Shown here: in pieces, positions 36,719-47,070 of the stretch
How positions within the stretch are numbered: position 1 is the first letter of the stretch
How the letters are laid out: the number at the start of each line of letters is the position of its first letter
Origin: MGIIa-K1 sp964577145
GTDB lineage: Archaea > Thermoplasmatota > Poseidoniia > Poseidoniales > Poseidoniaceae
Assembly: GCA_964577145.1 (NCBI GenBank)
Contig: CAZNXM010000005.1
Location: forward strand, 9,473 to 73,472
DNA: 64,000 bases
Direction: 5' to 3'
Made by a program: the position numbers and the translations under genes
The notes under the pieces: model-generated
The model's database searches: none
Seen by the model: only the letters and a program-made list of their open reading frames with translations
Told to the model about the DNA's origin: nothing

Positions 36719-39700
36719 TTGGCGAACATTGAGTATCTAGATACACTTCACGATACCGAGGCGTTATTGGAGCGGTTGTGCCAACCTGTTCGTAATTGGT
36801 TTAAGGACAAATTTCCGGATTTTACCGAGCCACAAAAATTAGCGATTCCTTCGATAATGGCAGGAGAACATTTGCTATTGTGTTCTCCAACAGGTTCGGG
36901 AAAAACCCTAACTGCATTCCTAACAATCATCGATAAATTGGTCCGACTCTCACTAGACGGGGAACTCAAAGAAAAAGTACACTGTATCTATATCTCTCCA
37001 ATCAAGGCACTCGCCAATGATATCCAACGCAATCTAATAGGTCCATTAACCGAGATAGAGGATAAATATCTTCCAGATCGTGCACAAAAGATTAGAGTTG
37101 GACTTCGTACAGGAGATACCCCTCAATCAGAGCGTCAAAAGATGCTGCGCAAGCCACCTCATATTCTCATTACTACGCCTGAAAGCATGGCAATCGCCAT
37201 CTCTTCGCCTCGATTCCAGCCTATTGTTTCCAATTGTGAGTGGTTGATTATTGACGAGATGCATTCCCTAGTACCTACGAAGCGCGGAATACATCTTGCA
37301 TTGACCATGAGTTTGCTAGACACTATTTTGCAAGAACAAGTCCAGAGAATTGGAATTTCTGCAACGATGGAGCCACTTGAGACTGTGGCAGAGTATCTAG
37401 TGGCCAGTGACGATAGAGAGTCTAGAGATAATGCTCAAACTGTAAAAATTGCAAAAATCAGCGGAGCAAGAGAATTAGATCTTGACATTATTTTGTGTTC
37501 ACCTAAATTTAGTGAATTATCAGTGATGAAAGTCCTTGAACTAAATGTGGAATTGATTGCTGATTTAATCAGCGCTCACACTACTACTCTCGTATTTGCT
37601 AATACTAGGAAGATGACTGAAACTCTGGTTCAGAAACTTCGACCATTCCTTGGTGATTTGGTCGCTGGACACCACGGATCGATGGATAAGAGAATACGAT
37701 TGGACGTGGAACGAAAGCTGAAATTAGGCCACCTCCGTGCAGTTGTGACTTCTTCCTCACTGGAAATGGGTATTGATATTGGTTCAGTGGACATGGTTGT
37801 ACAGATAGGGTCTCCAGGGGATATCGCAACAGCATTACAGCGAATTGGGCGTGCAGGGCACCATGTTGGAGGCATACCTAGAGCGAGATTTCTCCCTTCA
37901 AGTGTAGATGATTTACTTGAGTTAGCAGCATTGCAATCAGCAATACAGACCGGTGAAATGGATTTACTTAGTTTCCCGCAAAATTCACTCGATGTATTAG
38001 CTCAATTCCTCATTGGTTTAGTGATTATCAATGAGCGAGATATCGATGAAGCATTTGAAATTGTGACAAATACCTGGTCCTATCGAACTCTACCCTATGA
38101 CGAATTCATCGAAGTCCTAGATATGTTAGAAGAGGAGAGAAGAGTATGGATTGATTGGGAAGAAAATCTGTATGGTAAGCGAGGTTATTCTCGTATGATT
38201 TACTATACTAATATCGGAACAATTGCTCCTGATAATTCTTACCTAGTATTCAACGCAGAGGGTAGTATTCTTGGGCAATTATCCTCCTCCTTCGTTGCTA
38301 ACCTCAGGGGTGGTGATGTGATTCTATTGGGAGGTTCCACATACCGCGTAACCAATATTCAAGGAACTAGAGTAAATGTAAATTCTGTTACTGGATATCG
38401 CCCTACTGTACCTTCGTGGTCTGGTGAAGCAAGGTCCCGTTCAAGGGAATTATCTGGTGCACTACTAGACCTATTGGGCAACTGTGTTACCGCACTTAGA
38501 AGGCAGATGGATCCTCGGTTGATTTTACGAGATGCATATGGTTTGGGCGCAGAAGTAGCCAATACTATTGCGCGGCATCTTGAGGAGCATACACTAGATT
38601 CATTCCAGGTGCCCGACCAAAACCGTCTACTCGTCGAGCAAGTGATGAGTGGCGGTATGCCAACTTACCTCATTACCTCATGCCGCGGAAGAGGTTTCAA
38701 TACCGCCTTAGGTTACTTTATGGCAGGGCTCGCTGAAGCCGATGGTATTGCAGTAATCGAATTATCTTTTGATGAAAACGGGCTTCTAATCAAGACGAGT
38801 AAGGAAGTTGACCCTGGGGAGATGTATCGGGCATTTACAAATAATGATCACATAGCAGTTATCGAACGCTATATTGTCAATACGCAAATCTTTGCTAAGA
38901 GGTTTAGAGAGGTTGCTGGGAGGTCGATGATCATCCCCAAGAGAATCGGGGCTGAAGAAATTAGCCCGCAACAATTCCAGCAAAAAGCTGATGCATTACT
39001 CACCCGCCATCGCTCAATAGAGGATTCTCTACTGATTAAGGAAGCAAAATCTGAAATTCTTTTCGGGGATATCGACCTAACTAGCCTAACCGAATTCCTA
39101 GAGTCCTCGAAATCAGGTGAAGCTAGAATTGTGCACACTAAGGTTGCAGTCCCATCTAGGCTTGGTATGAGCCTATACATGTCAACATTCGAAGACCTTC
39201 TCTCGATGAAGACGAGGGCTTTCCTAGTGAAGGACATAGACCCTGAAGTTCTTCGCCGGTTGCTTGGAAGTCGTTCTCTCGCTACCGAATTGACCGATGA
39301 ACAACTCAAAGATTACTATTCGAGCAAGGTCCCACGACCCACTGATGCTAATTCATTGCTCAACTTGATGACTAAAGGTGGGGGATTGAACAGAGAATGG
39401 GATAATCCTCTCTATGCAGACAAATTAGAGGGCATAGACCATGACACTATTTCAGAATGGGTTGAAGAATTAGCAAGAGAGGGTGAGATTACAAAATTAT
39501 CAGGAACTGGAATGCCAGAAATCGATGATAAATGGTTCACTAAGTACATGGCTGAAATTCATGGTAGCCTAGGTTGTATCGCCATGCACGGCGGTAAAGA
39601 TGTCGACGATGTTAGAGACCTATACACAAAAGGAGTAACCTATAAGGTTGCAACAGAATTCGATAAATTAACACCAACAAAATGGGAAGAAAGAAGAATT

Positions 39701-42001
39701 TCAGACCCACATGAAGCTCTACGTGTCAAGATAATCGAAATGTTGGGTTCCGAAGGCCCGGCAAGAGGAGAAGACCTCAATGAACGTCTTCCATTCCCTA
39801 GTGGACAGATTGAAAGCATCCTCCATGAATTAGAAATGCGAAACGTGATTTCTGTTGGATTCTTTACACAGACAGATGAGGCTGAATTCATTCTGAAGGT
39901 AGATGAACACCGAATCACAGGTGGTGAGGATGATGTTGTTGAATATCGCTGGGTACAGAGTATGGTTATGGCCAAATCCTTCGAACAACATTCTGACGGT
40001 TTCGCTGCTTTCAATAAACATATACTATTCCAAAAACAACAAGAAATGTTGTATCGCGTAGATGGTTTTAGGTATGCTGACTGGAAGGACTTACAATTGG
40101 ATTCTGATGTATTAATGGGAAGATTACTGCATAACAGAATAGGATATACTACAATGAATAATCTACCTATGCTACTCGGGTTAAAACCTGAACCTTGGCT
40201 AGGTGAAATGGAAAAGTTGATCCTCGAAAAAATTCCAGCAGGTGAAAATCTCACACGCCAAGAAATACTGGCTGATTTCCCTAGGGGTGAAGAACACAAA
40301 TCCCTCCAACGCGACCTAAAGAACGCTCTTGCAAATCTAGAACGTCAACTATGTGTCGTTAAGCAATTTGAGGACGTAGTTGGCCGCAGACGCCGATTGT
40401 CACTCTTCCACCGGGTTATCGATGTCTACGAGGGCATGGATTTCGAAGATGCTCTTGAGAAAGTAATTGAGAGAATGGGCCCTGTCAAGGCATTTACTCT
40501 ACGATATTATGTATCTAGATCAGTCGAGGAATTGGCAATTGCATTGAAGAATTTGGAGAATCAAAATCGCATTTCCAAAGTAATGGCTCTTGTTCCTGAA
40601 CCCGAGGCATTCTACGTAATGCCATCTGAGGTTGCCAAACTCGCCTCGCCACAAAGAGAGGACCGATCCTTACGAATTCTAACCCAGTCCGACCCTTATG
40701 TGTCTCGATTTATTTGGGAGGTCCGAAGTATATTGGACAGAGGTTGGTATCTTCCTGTTTTCAAAGGCGTGGATCCCATTGGAAAGGTGCTGATGTTCAA
40801 GGTGAATGATTATCTTGAAATCAAGGACATGCATATTCCGTATGCTTACCTCGATGAATTCTGCGAAGCTTTTGAGAGATTGCTAGACAATCATTCAGAT
40901 CAATTAGTCGATGTTGCAGTTCTTACAAATTTCAACGGGGAAAGTGTAACCGATATCGATGACGATACTCGTCTTGCTCTCGAAGGGATCGGCTTCAAAT
41001 TGGCTGGAGAGAGAATGATTAGAGGAGGAGTAGTTGACCCTCAGCCTCGTGAAATCGCTGAGCGGGCATTATTCCATCGCCACCACCTTCACCAAAATTC
41101 ACGTAAGGAGAATGAGATCCAAGCACTAGGAAGTGTACAGGAGGTAAGGGATGACTTTGGTTTGAGAGGGCGGTCTGAATTATACCGCGTGGGACTCAAG
41201 AACATGGCAAGTGCCCACCGCCTGCATCAAGGAATCAACCTACGTGGGCACCAGGTATGGGCTTCATATGACCACTTTTCAACACTGCTTGCGATTCGTG
41301 GACAGGAAGCGGATGAAGAATTGTTAGATATTATTGACTTCTTTTCAAATAATTCAGACCCAAATCTCTTCATGGAACGGCATGCGATGAAACGTGCGGC
41401 TTTCCGTAAATTGATTCAGCCGCTAATACGTTCTGGGCACCTCGTCCAGGATTATCGCGGAGGCTTCAGAGCAGTACATCCGCGACAGGGTCTCGATTCG
41501 GTTATTCTTAGGAGGGAATATCTACGAAGATTGGTTTCCGATTATCCCGTTATTACTCTAAAGCAGTTCACAAGACTGTCAGGTACACCTTTCAAACCTG
41601 AGGAATTGAAAGCAATTCTCACTGAATTTGAAGAAGATGATACTCTAATCAAGGGATTCTTAATTCAGGACCTCCATGAGGTGTGCTGGGGAAGGAAGGA
41701 TTTGTTGGAGGAAGCTAAGGATGTACCCCCCATCAGAGATTTCGTTCTACCACCAAGTGACCCAATCTCCCCATACTTTGCTGATGTACTAAAGCAAAAA
41801 TTCGGATTCGGAAGTGCATATTTGGTTTTCAGAAATGCTGAACCTGTTGCAGCATTCAAGGCTAATACACGGGACAAAATTATCGATGTTACCGATTATG
41901 AGGGTTCTGAAAAGGGCTGGCGAATTGTCAAGGAATTTGCATGGGAACATCAAATGCCGTTGAAGACAGAATTGCGAATCGGTGGAAAGCGAATGCGCTA
42001 A
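36719..42001 (+). CDS. lhr: Long Lhr-family DNA helicase with AlkZ-like C-terminal region
   Basis: 1760 residues from TTG 36719 (GAGGTGG upstream). The superfamily 2 core is complete: Walker A SPTGSGKT at 56-63, DEMH at 179-182, SAT at 214-216 and motif VI QRIGRAGH at 374-381, followed by the Lhr-type winged-helix part. The C-terminal half is long; near residue 1324 it reads SDPYVSRFIWEVRSILDRGW then LPVF, like the HTH_42/AlkZ glycosylase-related family that also makes up the C-terminus of E. coli Lhr. About 350 further residues follow. Most archaeal Lhr proteins are about 850-950 residues. Likely role is DNA repair; glycosylase activity is inferred only. Confidence 0.92.
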   Translation: MANIEYLDTLHDTEALLERLCQPVRNWFKDKFPDFTEPQKLAIPSIMAGEHLLLCSPTGSGKTLTAFLTIIDKLVRLSLDGELKEKVHCIYISPIKALANDIQRNLIGPLTEIEDKYLPDRAQKIRVGLRTGDTPQSERQKMLRKPPHILITTPESMAIAISSPRFQPIVSNCEWLIIDEMHSLVPTKRGIHLALTMSLLDTILQEQVQRIGISATMEPLETVAEYLVASDDRESRDNAQTVKIAKISGARELDLDIILCSPKFSELSVMKVLELNVELIADLISAHTTTLVFANTRKMTETLVQKLRPFLGDLVAGHHGSMDKRIRLDVERKLKLGHLRAVVTSSSLEMGIDIGSVDMVVQIGSPGDIATALQRIGRAGHHVGGIPRARFLPSSVDDLLELAALQSAIQTGEMDLLSFPQNSLDVLAQFLIGLVIINERDIDEAFEIVTNTWSYRTLPYDEFIEVLDMLEEERRVWIDWEENLYGKRGYSRMIYYTNIGTIAPDNSYLVFNAEGSILGQLSSSFVANLRGGDVILLGGSTYRVTNIQGTRVNVNSVTGYRPTVPSWSGEARSRSRELSGALLDLLGNCVTALRRQMDPRLILRDAYGLGAEVANTIARHLEEHTLDSFQVPDQNRLLVEQVMSGGMPTYLITSCRGRGFNTALGYFMAGLAEADGIAVIELSFDENGLLIKTSKEVDPGEMYRAFTNNDHIAVIERYIVNTQIFAKRFREVAGRSMIIPKRIGAEEISPQQFQQKADALLTRHRSIEDSLLIKEAKSEILFGDIDLTSLTEFLESSKSGEARIVHTKVAVPSRLGMSLYMSTFEDLLSMKTRAFLVKDIDPEVLRRLLGSRSLATELTDEQLKDYYSSKVPRPTDANSLLNLMTKGGGLNREWDNPLYADKLEGIDHDTISEWVEELAREGEITKLSGTGMPEIDDKWFTKYMAEIHGSLGCIAMHGGKDVDDVRDLYTKGVTYKVATEFDKLTPTKWEERRISDPHEALRVKIIEMLGSEGPARGEDLNERLPFPSGQIESILHELEMRNVISVGFFTQTDEAEFILKVDEHRITGGEDDVVEYRWVQSMVMAKSFEQHSDGFAAFNKHILFQKQQEMLYRVDGFRYADWKDLQLDSDVLMGRLLHNRIGYTTMNNLPMLLGLKPEPWLGEMEKLILEKIPAGENLTRQEILADFPRGEEHKSLQRDLKNALANLERQLCVVKQFEDVVGRRRRLSLFHRVIDVYEGMDFEDALEKVIERMGPVKAFTLRYYVSRSVEELAIALKNLENQNRISKVMALVPEPEAFYVMPSEVAKLASPQREDRSLRILTQSDPYVSRFIWEVRSILDRGWYLPVFKGVDPIGKVLMFKVNDYLEIKDMHIPYAYLDEFCEAFERLLDNHSDQLVDVAVLTNFNGESVTDIDDDTRLALEGIGFKLAGERMIRGGVVDPQPREIAERALFHRHHLHQNSRKENEIQALGSVQEVRDDFGLRGRSELYRVGLKNMASAHRLHQGINLRGHQVWASYDHFSTLLAIRGQEADEELLDIIDFFSNNSDPNLFMERHAMKRAAFRKLIQPLIRSGHLVQDYRGGFRAVHPRQGLDSVILRREYLRRLVSDYPVITLKQFTRLSGTPFKPEELKAILTEFEEDDTLIKGFLIQDLHEVCWGRKDLLEEAKDVPPIRDFVLPPSDPISPYFADVLKQKFGFGSAYLVFRNAEPVAAFKANTRDKIIDVTDYEGSEKGWRIVKEFAWEHQMPLKTELRIGGKRMR

Positions 42002-42048
42002 AATCTGTGCGGATTCAATGCAAAAATTGTTGACTTTTCGATTTGGCG

Positions 42049-42065
42049 TGAACCCAGAGGGTTCA
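42049..42065. promoter_or_regulatory. TGAACCC/GGGTTCA inverted repeat before surface protein
   Basis: Perfect seven-base arms with a three-base spacer (AGA), 48 bases after the lhr stop and 26 bases before the GTG of the surface-protein gene. The position would suit either an operator near the promoter or a leader hairpin. The role is inferred. Confidence 0.45.
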
Positions 42066-42091
42066 AGAACGAGTTTGTAGGGTCGATATTC

Positions 42092-45000
42092 GTGGACCGT
42101 AGGGTATTGCTCGTTCTAGCCTGCTTGCTGTTGATGACTGCAAGTCCAATGGTTTCTCCAACCTCAGCACAAACTGAGGAGGGTGTTATCATATTGGAAA
42201 CCGTGGTTAATCCAGCAAATAATCACACTTACTACCTCCTTTCCGATAGTAGTTGGTCAGATGCTGCAGATGCTGCACGAGGGCTCGATGGATTCCTAGT
42301 AACAATCAATGATGCTGAAGAGAATGACTGGTTATTCGATACCTTTGCTATTGATGGCGAACAGAGGAGACATCTGTGGACTGGTTTATCAGACAGGGCT
42401 GAAGAAGGTCAATTCCGTTGGCATGATGGCCAGCCATTCCTATACCGCTCATGGGGAGCAGACCAACCTGCTACTTCCGGTGATGATGAAGATCATGTTC
42501 ACATTGCTGGAACGAACATGGGAGATATAGAGCCTGGAACTTGGAATGACCTCGAAGATGATCCACAATACTTCCCGGTATACGGGGTAGTAGAAGTTGG
42601 CGAGGGTGCTGATTTCGCACTTCGCTTCGATGGAATAGATGATTACATCATTATCGACGAAGATTTCCCTGAAATTACAGGTCACATTGAGATAGAAGCA
42701 TGGGTCAACATACCTGATTCAACAGGAATTCAGTTCATTACTATGTTTGGAGATTATGGATGGGGATTGTATCTAAATGACGGGTATCTCGCTTATTCGA
42801 ATGAATACTCAATGGCTACCAACCCTACTTCTAACAGAACTATTACTGAAAATACATGGACTCATGTTAAGGTAATAATTGACAATGATAATGAGAACGA
42901 ATTTGGTGGCGAATTTTTCATTGACAATGTGTCGTCCGGTCTGATTGATCTAGAAGATTCTCATATTCCCGCAGGAGACTTTGGTTCGAATGATTGCTAC
43001 CAATCAGGTGATGATTGTGATGAATTATTCATCGGGCGAATGGGGGCTGGCTGTGATTGCAACCATTTGCGCGGATTGTTGGATGATGTGATAATTACAA
43101 CAGAAACTGGTATACTATCAGAATGGAACTTCCCCGAAGGTGAGGGTTGGACTACTGAGGACCAGACAACCCGCCTTGGAGTAATTTCAGGCGCCGCATG
43201 GGTAATGCCAGATGGAACAATTGTTGCTCAAGCTGTTGAATTATTTAACGGAGAATTTGCTGAGCCAGTGAGCGCTGAAGCGGGAGATACCTTACTATTC
43301 TTCATGAAGATTCCAGAGAATACAAAATATCTCTCCTTGGAAGCATATTCAGGTGGTCTCTTTGATGAAGATGATAGCGGGCAAATTCCGGAAATTGAAA
43401 TCTATTTCGCAGTGGATCGTATTCCTACAAAATGGGATCACGATGATTCTTCAGAGAATTTCTATTCATACGGATTCTATTCATATGGTACTTGGGAATG
43501 GCCGACTGAAGGAATTTGGTGGATGACAATAAGAAGTGATGAAGGATATACTGACATGAATATCCACGCCTATTGGGAGGAGGCACCACAGCCACCACCG
43601 CTTGAGGAATTAACTCAACTGAATAATGGAATCGCGGTAACAGGTCAAGGTGCATCAAATCAGAATGGGCCGACTTACTACTACGTCGACGTCACTGAAA
43701 ATCTTTCAAATTTGAAAGTGCGCACCTATGGTGGTAATGGACAATGCGATTTGGGTATTGCTTGGAAAGTACTTCCTGATACAAATGAGGGTGGTTGGAT
43801 AGATGGCGTTATTGGAGAGCCAAATGGACGCGAACAACCTACTTCCGATTATTCATACAATGTGGGTAATGATGAGCAGGTGAATATTTTCGATGCACAG
43901 ATTGGAATTTACTATGTTGCAATTAGTTCATGGCGAGGATGCAAAGAAGTTACTATTATTGCTGATTTTACATTCGCTCCAGATAATACAATTCCTGAGG
44001 CTGCAATAGAATTGACGGCTGGAGTCGCTTATGGCCCACTTTCGGGCTATGAAGGTCTAGACCAGTGGTTCTACATCGACACTCCAACCGATACCGAGAG
44101 GTTAGAAGTTGACCTTGATGGAGGCGATGGTGACGCCACGCTATTCATGAGATTGGAATCCTATCCTACATGGACTGCACATGACAAACATTCAGCAGCA
44201 CCAGGTGCAAGTGATAGCATCAAATTCAACGACCCTACTCCAGGGCGCTGGTACATCCTACTTGGTTCTGAAGAATCATTCAGTGCAGTAACAATTACTG
44301 CATCGTTTGCCGATAGATATGTTTGGGAATATGATGGCGAGCCAATCCAACTATTCAATGATGAAGCGGTAGAGGGAATAATTGCTCCAGAAGGAAATGA
44401 GTTGTATTTCTTTATCGAAATCGAGGATAGTGCGACTGATATTCAAATCAGGACATGGGGCGGAGAAGGAAATGTACTTCTCGATTCAGACTACGAAGGC
44501 GGGGATGACATTATCTTCGGAGATGGTCCAGGTATGGGTCGCCAAGGAAGCACAGGCGAAGACGGGAGTGGCCCAAATCAAAATCTATTCTGGTGGTTTG
44601 GTGAAGGCAGAATCGACATTACTCTTACAGCACAATCCGATATAGAGGACATAGGGATAATCGCTACTTGGGAAGAATTTGATTTCCCGCGACCTGACCC
44701 GGAACCAGACCCTGACCCCGAAGATGTAGTGATCATCACCTGTGATGAAATGGCGCTGAAATTATTCGAGGAATTTGATATCAACAAAGATGGTGACATC
44801 TCACGTGATGAAGCCGGTGAAGAAGGGGATATTTTCGAAGAAATCGACCTCGATGGAGATGGAATAGTCGAGATAGCTGAAGTCAAGCAAGAAGTGTGTT
44901 CATGCGAAAATGAATTTACCGGAATCTGGGAGCAATTCGAGTCGGATAGAGTAAGCATTGAATTGATGAGTAGCGTTGCTTGGAAGAATGATTTTGACTT

Positions 45001-45472
45001 ATTCGCAGTTGATAGAAATGGCGATTTATTCATTGACTCGAATGAAGTAAATAGAGAAAGTTTAGCCTGCAGTACGACATATGATGCATTTGACCGAGAC
45101 GGGGATGGAACGCCAGATGCAGAGGATGAGTTCCCTGACGACCCTACTGAATCAGTCGATACAGACGGTGATGGTGTTGGAGATAATTCTGATATCGTCG
45201 CATCTGTATCCAATGATATTGTCTATGGTACAGCAGGTATTTTGGGAATAATACTCATTTCGATTCTAGGATACATGATGGTTGGCCAAAGAAATGGTCA
45301 CCGTTCTGCATCAACTCCTTGGGAAGATGAAAAGAGAATGGAACAAATGCAAGATAGTATGCTTGGCATCGATGATGCAAATAATGACAATACTATCATT
45401 CCACCAGTACTTGATCTTGGACCTGTAGAAGTTCCTCCTGAAAGTGTAACTGTTCAGGACCTCTTCGATTAA
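42092..45472 (+). CDS. Giant multidomain surface protein (lectin, LamG-like, PPC-like, EF-hand)
   Basis: 1126 residues from GTG 42092. Signal peptide (VLLVLACLLLMTASP), then a C-type lectin-like domain (about 35-170; SWSDAADAARGLDGFLVT and the WNDLEDD end), a LamG/concanavalin-like domain (about 175-345), and three or four PPC-like beta-sandwiches (such as QWFYIDTPTDTERLEVDLDG). EF-hand-like calcium loops (FDINKDGDISRDEA, IDLDGDGIVEIAEV) and a thrombospondin type 3 repeat (DRDGDGTPDAEDEFPDD) precede one membrane helix (about 1050) and a cytoplasmic tail of about 60 residues. Probably binds glycans on particles or cells; inferred. Overlaps the convergent archaeosortase gene by four bases. Confidence 0.88.
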   Translation: MDRRVLLVLACLLLMTASPMVSPTSAQTEEGVIILETVVNPANNHTYYLLSDSSWSDAADAARGLDGFLVTINDAEENDWLFDTFAIDGEQRRHLWTGLSDRAEEGQFRWHDGQPFLYRSWGADQPATSGDDEDHVHIAGTNMGDIEPGTWNDLEDDPQYFPVYGVVEVGEGADFALRFDGIDDYIIIDEDFPEITGHIEIEAWVNIPDSTGIQFITMFGDYGWGLYLNDGYLAYSNEYSMATNPTSNRTITENTWTHVKVIIDNDNENEFGGEFFIDNVSSGLIDLEDSHIPAGDFGSNDCYQSGDDCDELFIGRMGAGCDCNHLRGLLDDVIITTETGILSEWNFPEGEGWTTEDQTTRLGVISGAAWVMPDGTIVAQAVELFNGEFAEPVSAEAGDTLLFFMKIPENTKYLSLEAYSGGLFDEDDSGQIPEIEIYFAVDRIPTKWDHDDSSENFYSYGFYSYGTWEWPTEGIWWMTIRSDEGYTDMNIHAYWEEAPQPPPLEELTQLNNGIAVTGQGASNQNGPTYYYVDVTENLSNLKVRTYGGNGQCDLGIAWKVLPDTNEGGWIDGVIGEPNGREQPTSDYSYNVGNDEQVNIFDAQIGIYYVAISSWRGCKEVTIIADFTFAPDNTIPEAAIELTAGVAYGPLSGYEGLDQWFYIDTPTDTERLEVDLDGGDGDATLFMRLESYPTWTAHDKHSAAPGASDSIKFNDPTPGRWYILLGSEESFSAVTITASFADRYVWEYDGEPIQLFNDEAVEGIIAPEGNELYFFIEIEDSATDIQIRTWGGEGNVLLDSDYEGGDDIIFGDGPGMGRQGSTGEDGSGPNQNLFWWFGEGRIDITLTAQSDIEDIGIIATWEEFDFPRPDPEPDPDPEDVVIITCDEMALKLFEEFDINKDGDISRDEAGEEGDIFEEIDLDGDGIVEIAEVKQEVCSCENEFTGIWEQFESDRVSIELMSSVAWKNDFDLFAVDRNGDLFIDSNEVNRESLACSTTYDAFDRDGDGTPDAEDEFPDDPTESVDTDGDGVGDNSDIVASVSNDIVYGTAGILGIILISILGYMMVGQRNGHRSASTPWEDEKRMEQMQDSMLGIDDANNDNTIIPPVLDLGPVEVPPESVTVQDLFD

Positions 45473-46395
45473 CGCTTACCTGGTGACAAGCCCAGTGGGC
45501 GGAGCAGAGTGAGTACATGCCTGTGCATTTGAGGTAACATTTCGAATAATATTAGAGCGAGTAGGAACATTGCTCCTAAAGATACTACTCTGGATGCATA
45601 TGCATGGCCAAATTCAAAGATTGATAGGCCAAGATACCTCCAGTCGACATAAACGCTCTGCAACCAAATTAGACCAGCATTTCGGAATAGATTGAGAATG
45701 TGAATCAATGGTAGCGCAATCAATAGAGCTCGGGATTTCATTTTCCAACTGACTTCTAAGACTGAAATTGCGCCGACGAATATAATCATACTCTGAATTG
45801 CTGTACAAGCAAGGACGAAACTAATACCAATCGATGTACCATCGGCTCCCAATAATTCAGTGGAAAAGGAATATTCTGACATCTCTTCGGTTAGAAACCA
45901 CCGATTACCCTCCCATGTACTCCATTCAGCAGTTGTACCATCGGCATAATTGACATATGTTTCACCGAGTTGAATCTCTCCTGCACCGCCCCATTGTAGG
46001 AATAATCCTGATTGCCATGCAACAAACCAGATTGCCAAAACATTGAGCCAAGGAACATGGGCAATCAGAAGGTAAGGGAATCCTGCAGCAAAAATGGCTC
46101 CTCTAAACCAGCGGAGGGCTTTTTCTTGGCGTTCGTTATTCTCTTTACGCTCCCACATTGCAATCGCAATGGCTCCCGGCAAGCATGCAGCACTCATCAC
46201 CGTTAGTACTGGGTCTTCTTTAGCAAGATAGAATGGAGTCTCATTGAAGAAGTAAAAACCAGTTAGCAGCCAGCCGATTGGAGCGATTGGCTCTAACCTT
46301 CCACTTCGTGATTTCCAGGCAACTCCAAGGACCAATAATCCGATGGCACCGAGAATGGTGGCGATGGACCTATCCACAAATAACTCGGTCGCCAT
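45469..46395 (-). CDS. artA: Archaeosortase A-like membrane transpeptidase
   Basis: 308 residues with about eight membrane helices. The exosortase/archaeosortase catalytic triad is visible: Cys197 in FVLACTAIQSM, Arg238 in NLFRNAGLIW and His264 in FEFGHAYASRV. In haloarchaea ArtA cuts PGF-CTERM tails and links the protein to a lipid. An unusual long outer loop (about 135-185) is Trp/Glu-rich. No PGF-CTERM substrate is seen here; the neighbouring surface protein has a long tail instead of that signal. Divergent from the HAD phosphatase gene. Confidence 0.85.
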   Translation of the reverse strand: MATELFVDRSIATILGAIGLLVLGVAWKSRSGRLEPIAPIGWLLTGFYFFNETPFYLAKEDPVLTVMSAACLPGAIAIAMWERKENNERQEKALRWFRGAIFAAGFPYLLIAHVPWLNVLAIWFVAWQSGLFLQWGGAGEIQLGETYVNYADGTTAEWSTWEGNRWFLTEEMSEYSFSTELLGADGTSIGISFVLACTAIQSMIIFVGAISVLEVSWKMKSRALLIALPLIHILNLFRNAGLIWLQSVYVDWRYLGLSIFEFGHAYASRVVSLGAMFLLALILFEMLPQMHRHVLTLLRPLGLSPGKR

Positions 46396-46470
46396 GAATA
46401 CTTCGCAGATTGCAATTCTCCTAAGTCCTTCGCCTGAATCGACTTGAACCAGTTCCTCTCTCGGGGTAAT

Positions 46471-47070
46471 ATGGAGGGGCCACTTGTCGAGATTAACCTC
46501 CCGCCGATGGATGTGGAATGGAATGGTGCAATTGCATTCCTAGATCGTGACGGTGTCCTGAATATCGGCTCTCCAGAATACATCAATTCAAAGGAAGAAC
46601 TCGTAATCCTTGAAGGTGCGATTGAAGCGGTTCAATCACTTCGTGGAGCGGGATATAGGGTTGTAATCACAACTAATCAATCAGCTGTAATGCGCGGTAA
46701 ATGGGGCCCTGAAGTACTCACTGAGGTCCATTCTGCCCTACAAGAGGAAATTGGAATTATCGATGTGATTCTAACATGCCCACACAGGTACCGTGACCGT
46801 TGTCGTTGCCGTAAGCCCCATCCTGGAATGCTAAATGAAGCAAGTGAAATTATCAGAGATGATTCACATACAAGTCTGGACTGGTGGGGTGAAAAACCAG
46901 AGCCAATCCATCCTCTTGACCTGATGGTCGGAGATAGAAATTCAGACATGGGTGCAGGTTGGGCAGTAGGGGCTCGTTTGTTCAAAGTAAACGAAAATCT
47001 CGGACTCGCAAGTGTAATCGAAAGAATTCTAGAAGGGGATGAAGGAGACCTCTTCGAACCAGTGGGATGA
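46471..47070 (+). CDS. HAD-family phosphatase, GmhB/HisB-N-like
   Basis: 199 residues from ATG 46471. The nucleophile motif is FLDRDGVLN, the second motif VITTNQSAV, and the Cys/His zinc loop CPHRYRDRCRCRKPHPGM is diagnostic for the heptose-bisphosphate/histidinol-phosphate phosphatase group, with VGDRNSDMGAG at the end. The substrate could be a sugar bisphosphate or histidinol phosphate; context does not decide. Its stop overlaps the tiaS ATG. Confidence 0.88.
   Translation: MEGPLVEINLPPMDVEWNGAIAFLDRDGVLNIGSPEYINSKEELVILEGAIEAVQSLRGAGYRVVITTNQSAVMRGKWGPEVLTEVHSALQEEIGIIDVILTCPHRYRDRCRCRKPHPGMLNEASEIIRDDSHTSLDWWGEKPEPIHPLDLMVGDRNSDMGAGWAVGARLFKVNENLGLASVIERILEGDEGDLFEPVG

Noticed and set aside
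44578..45213. Minus-strand Ser-rich open frame inside the large surface-protein gene
   Set aside because: It is the reverse complement of Asp/Glu-rich calcium repeats, which gives serine-rich shadows.
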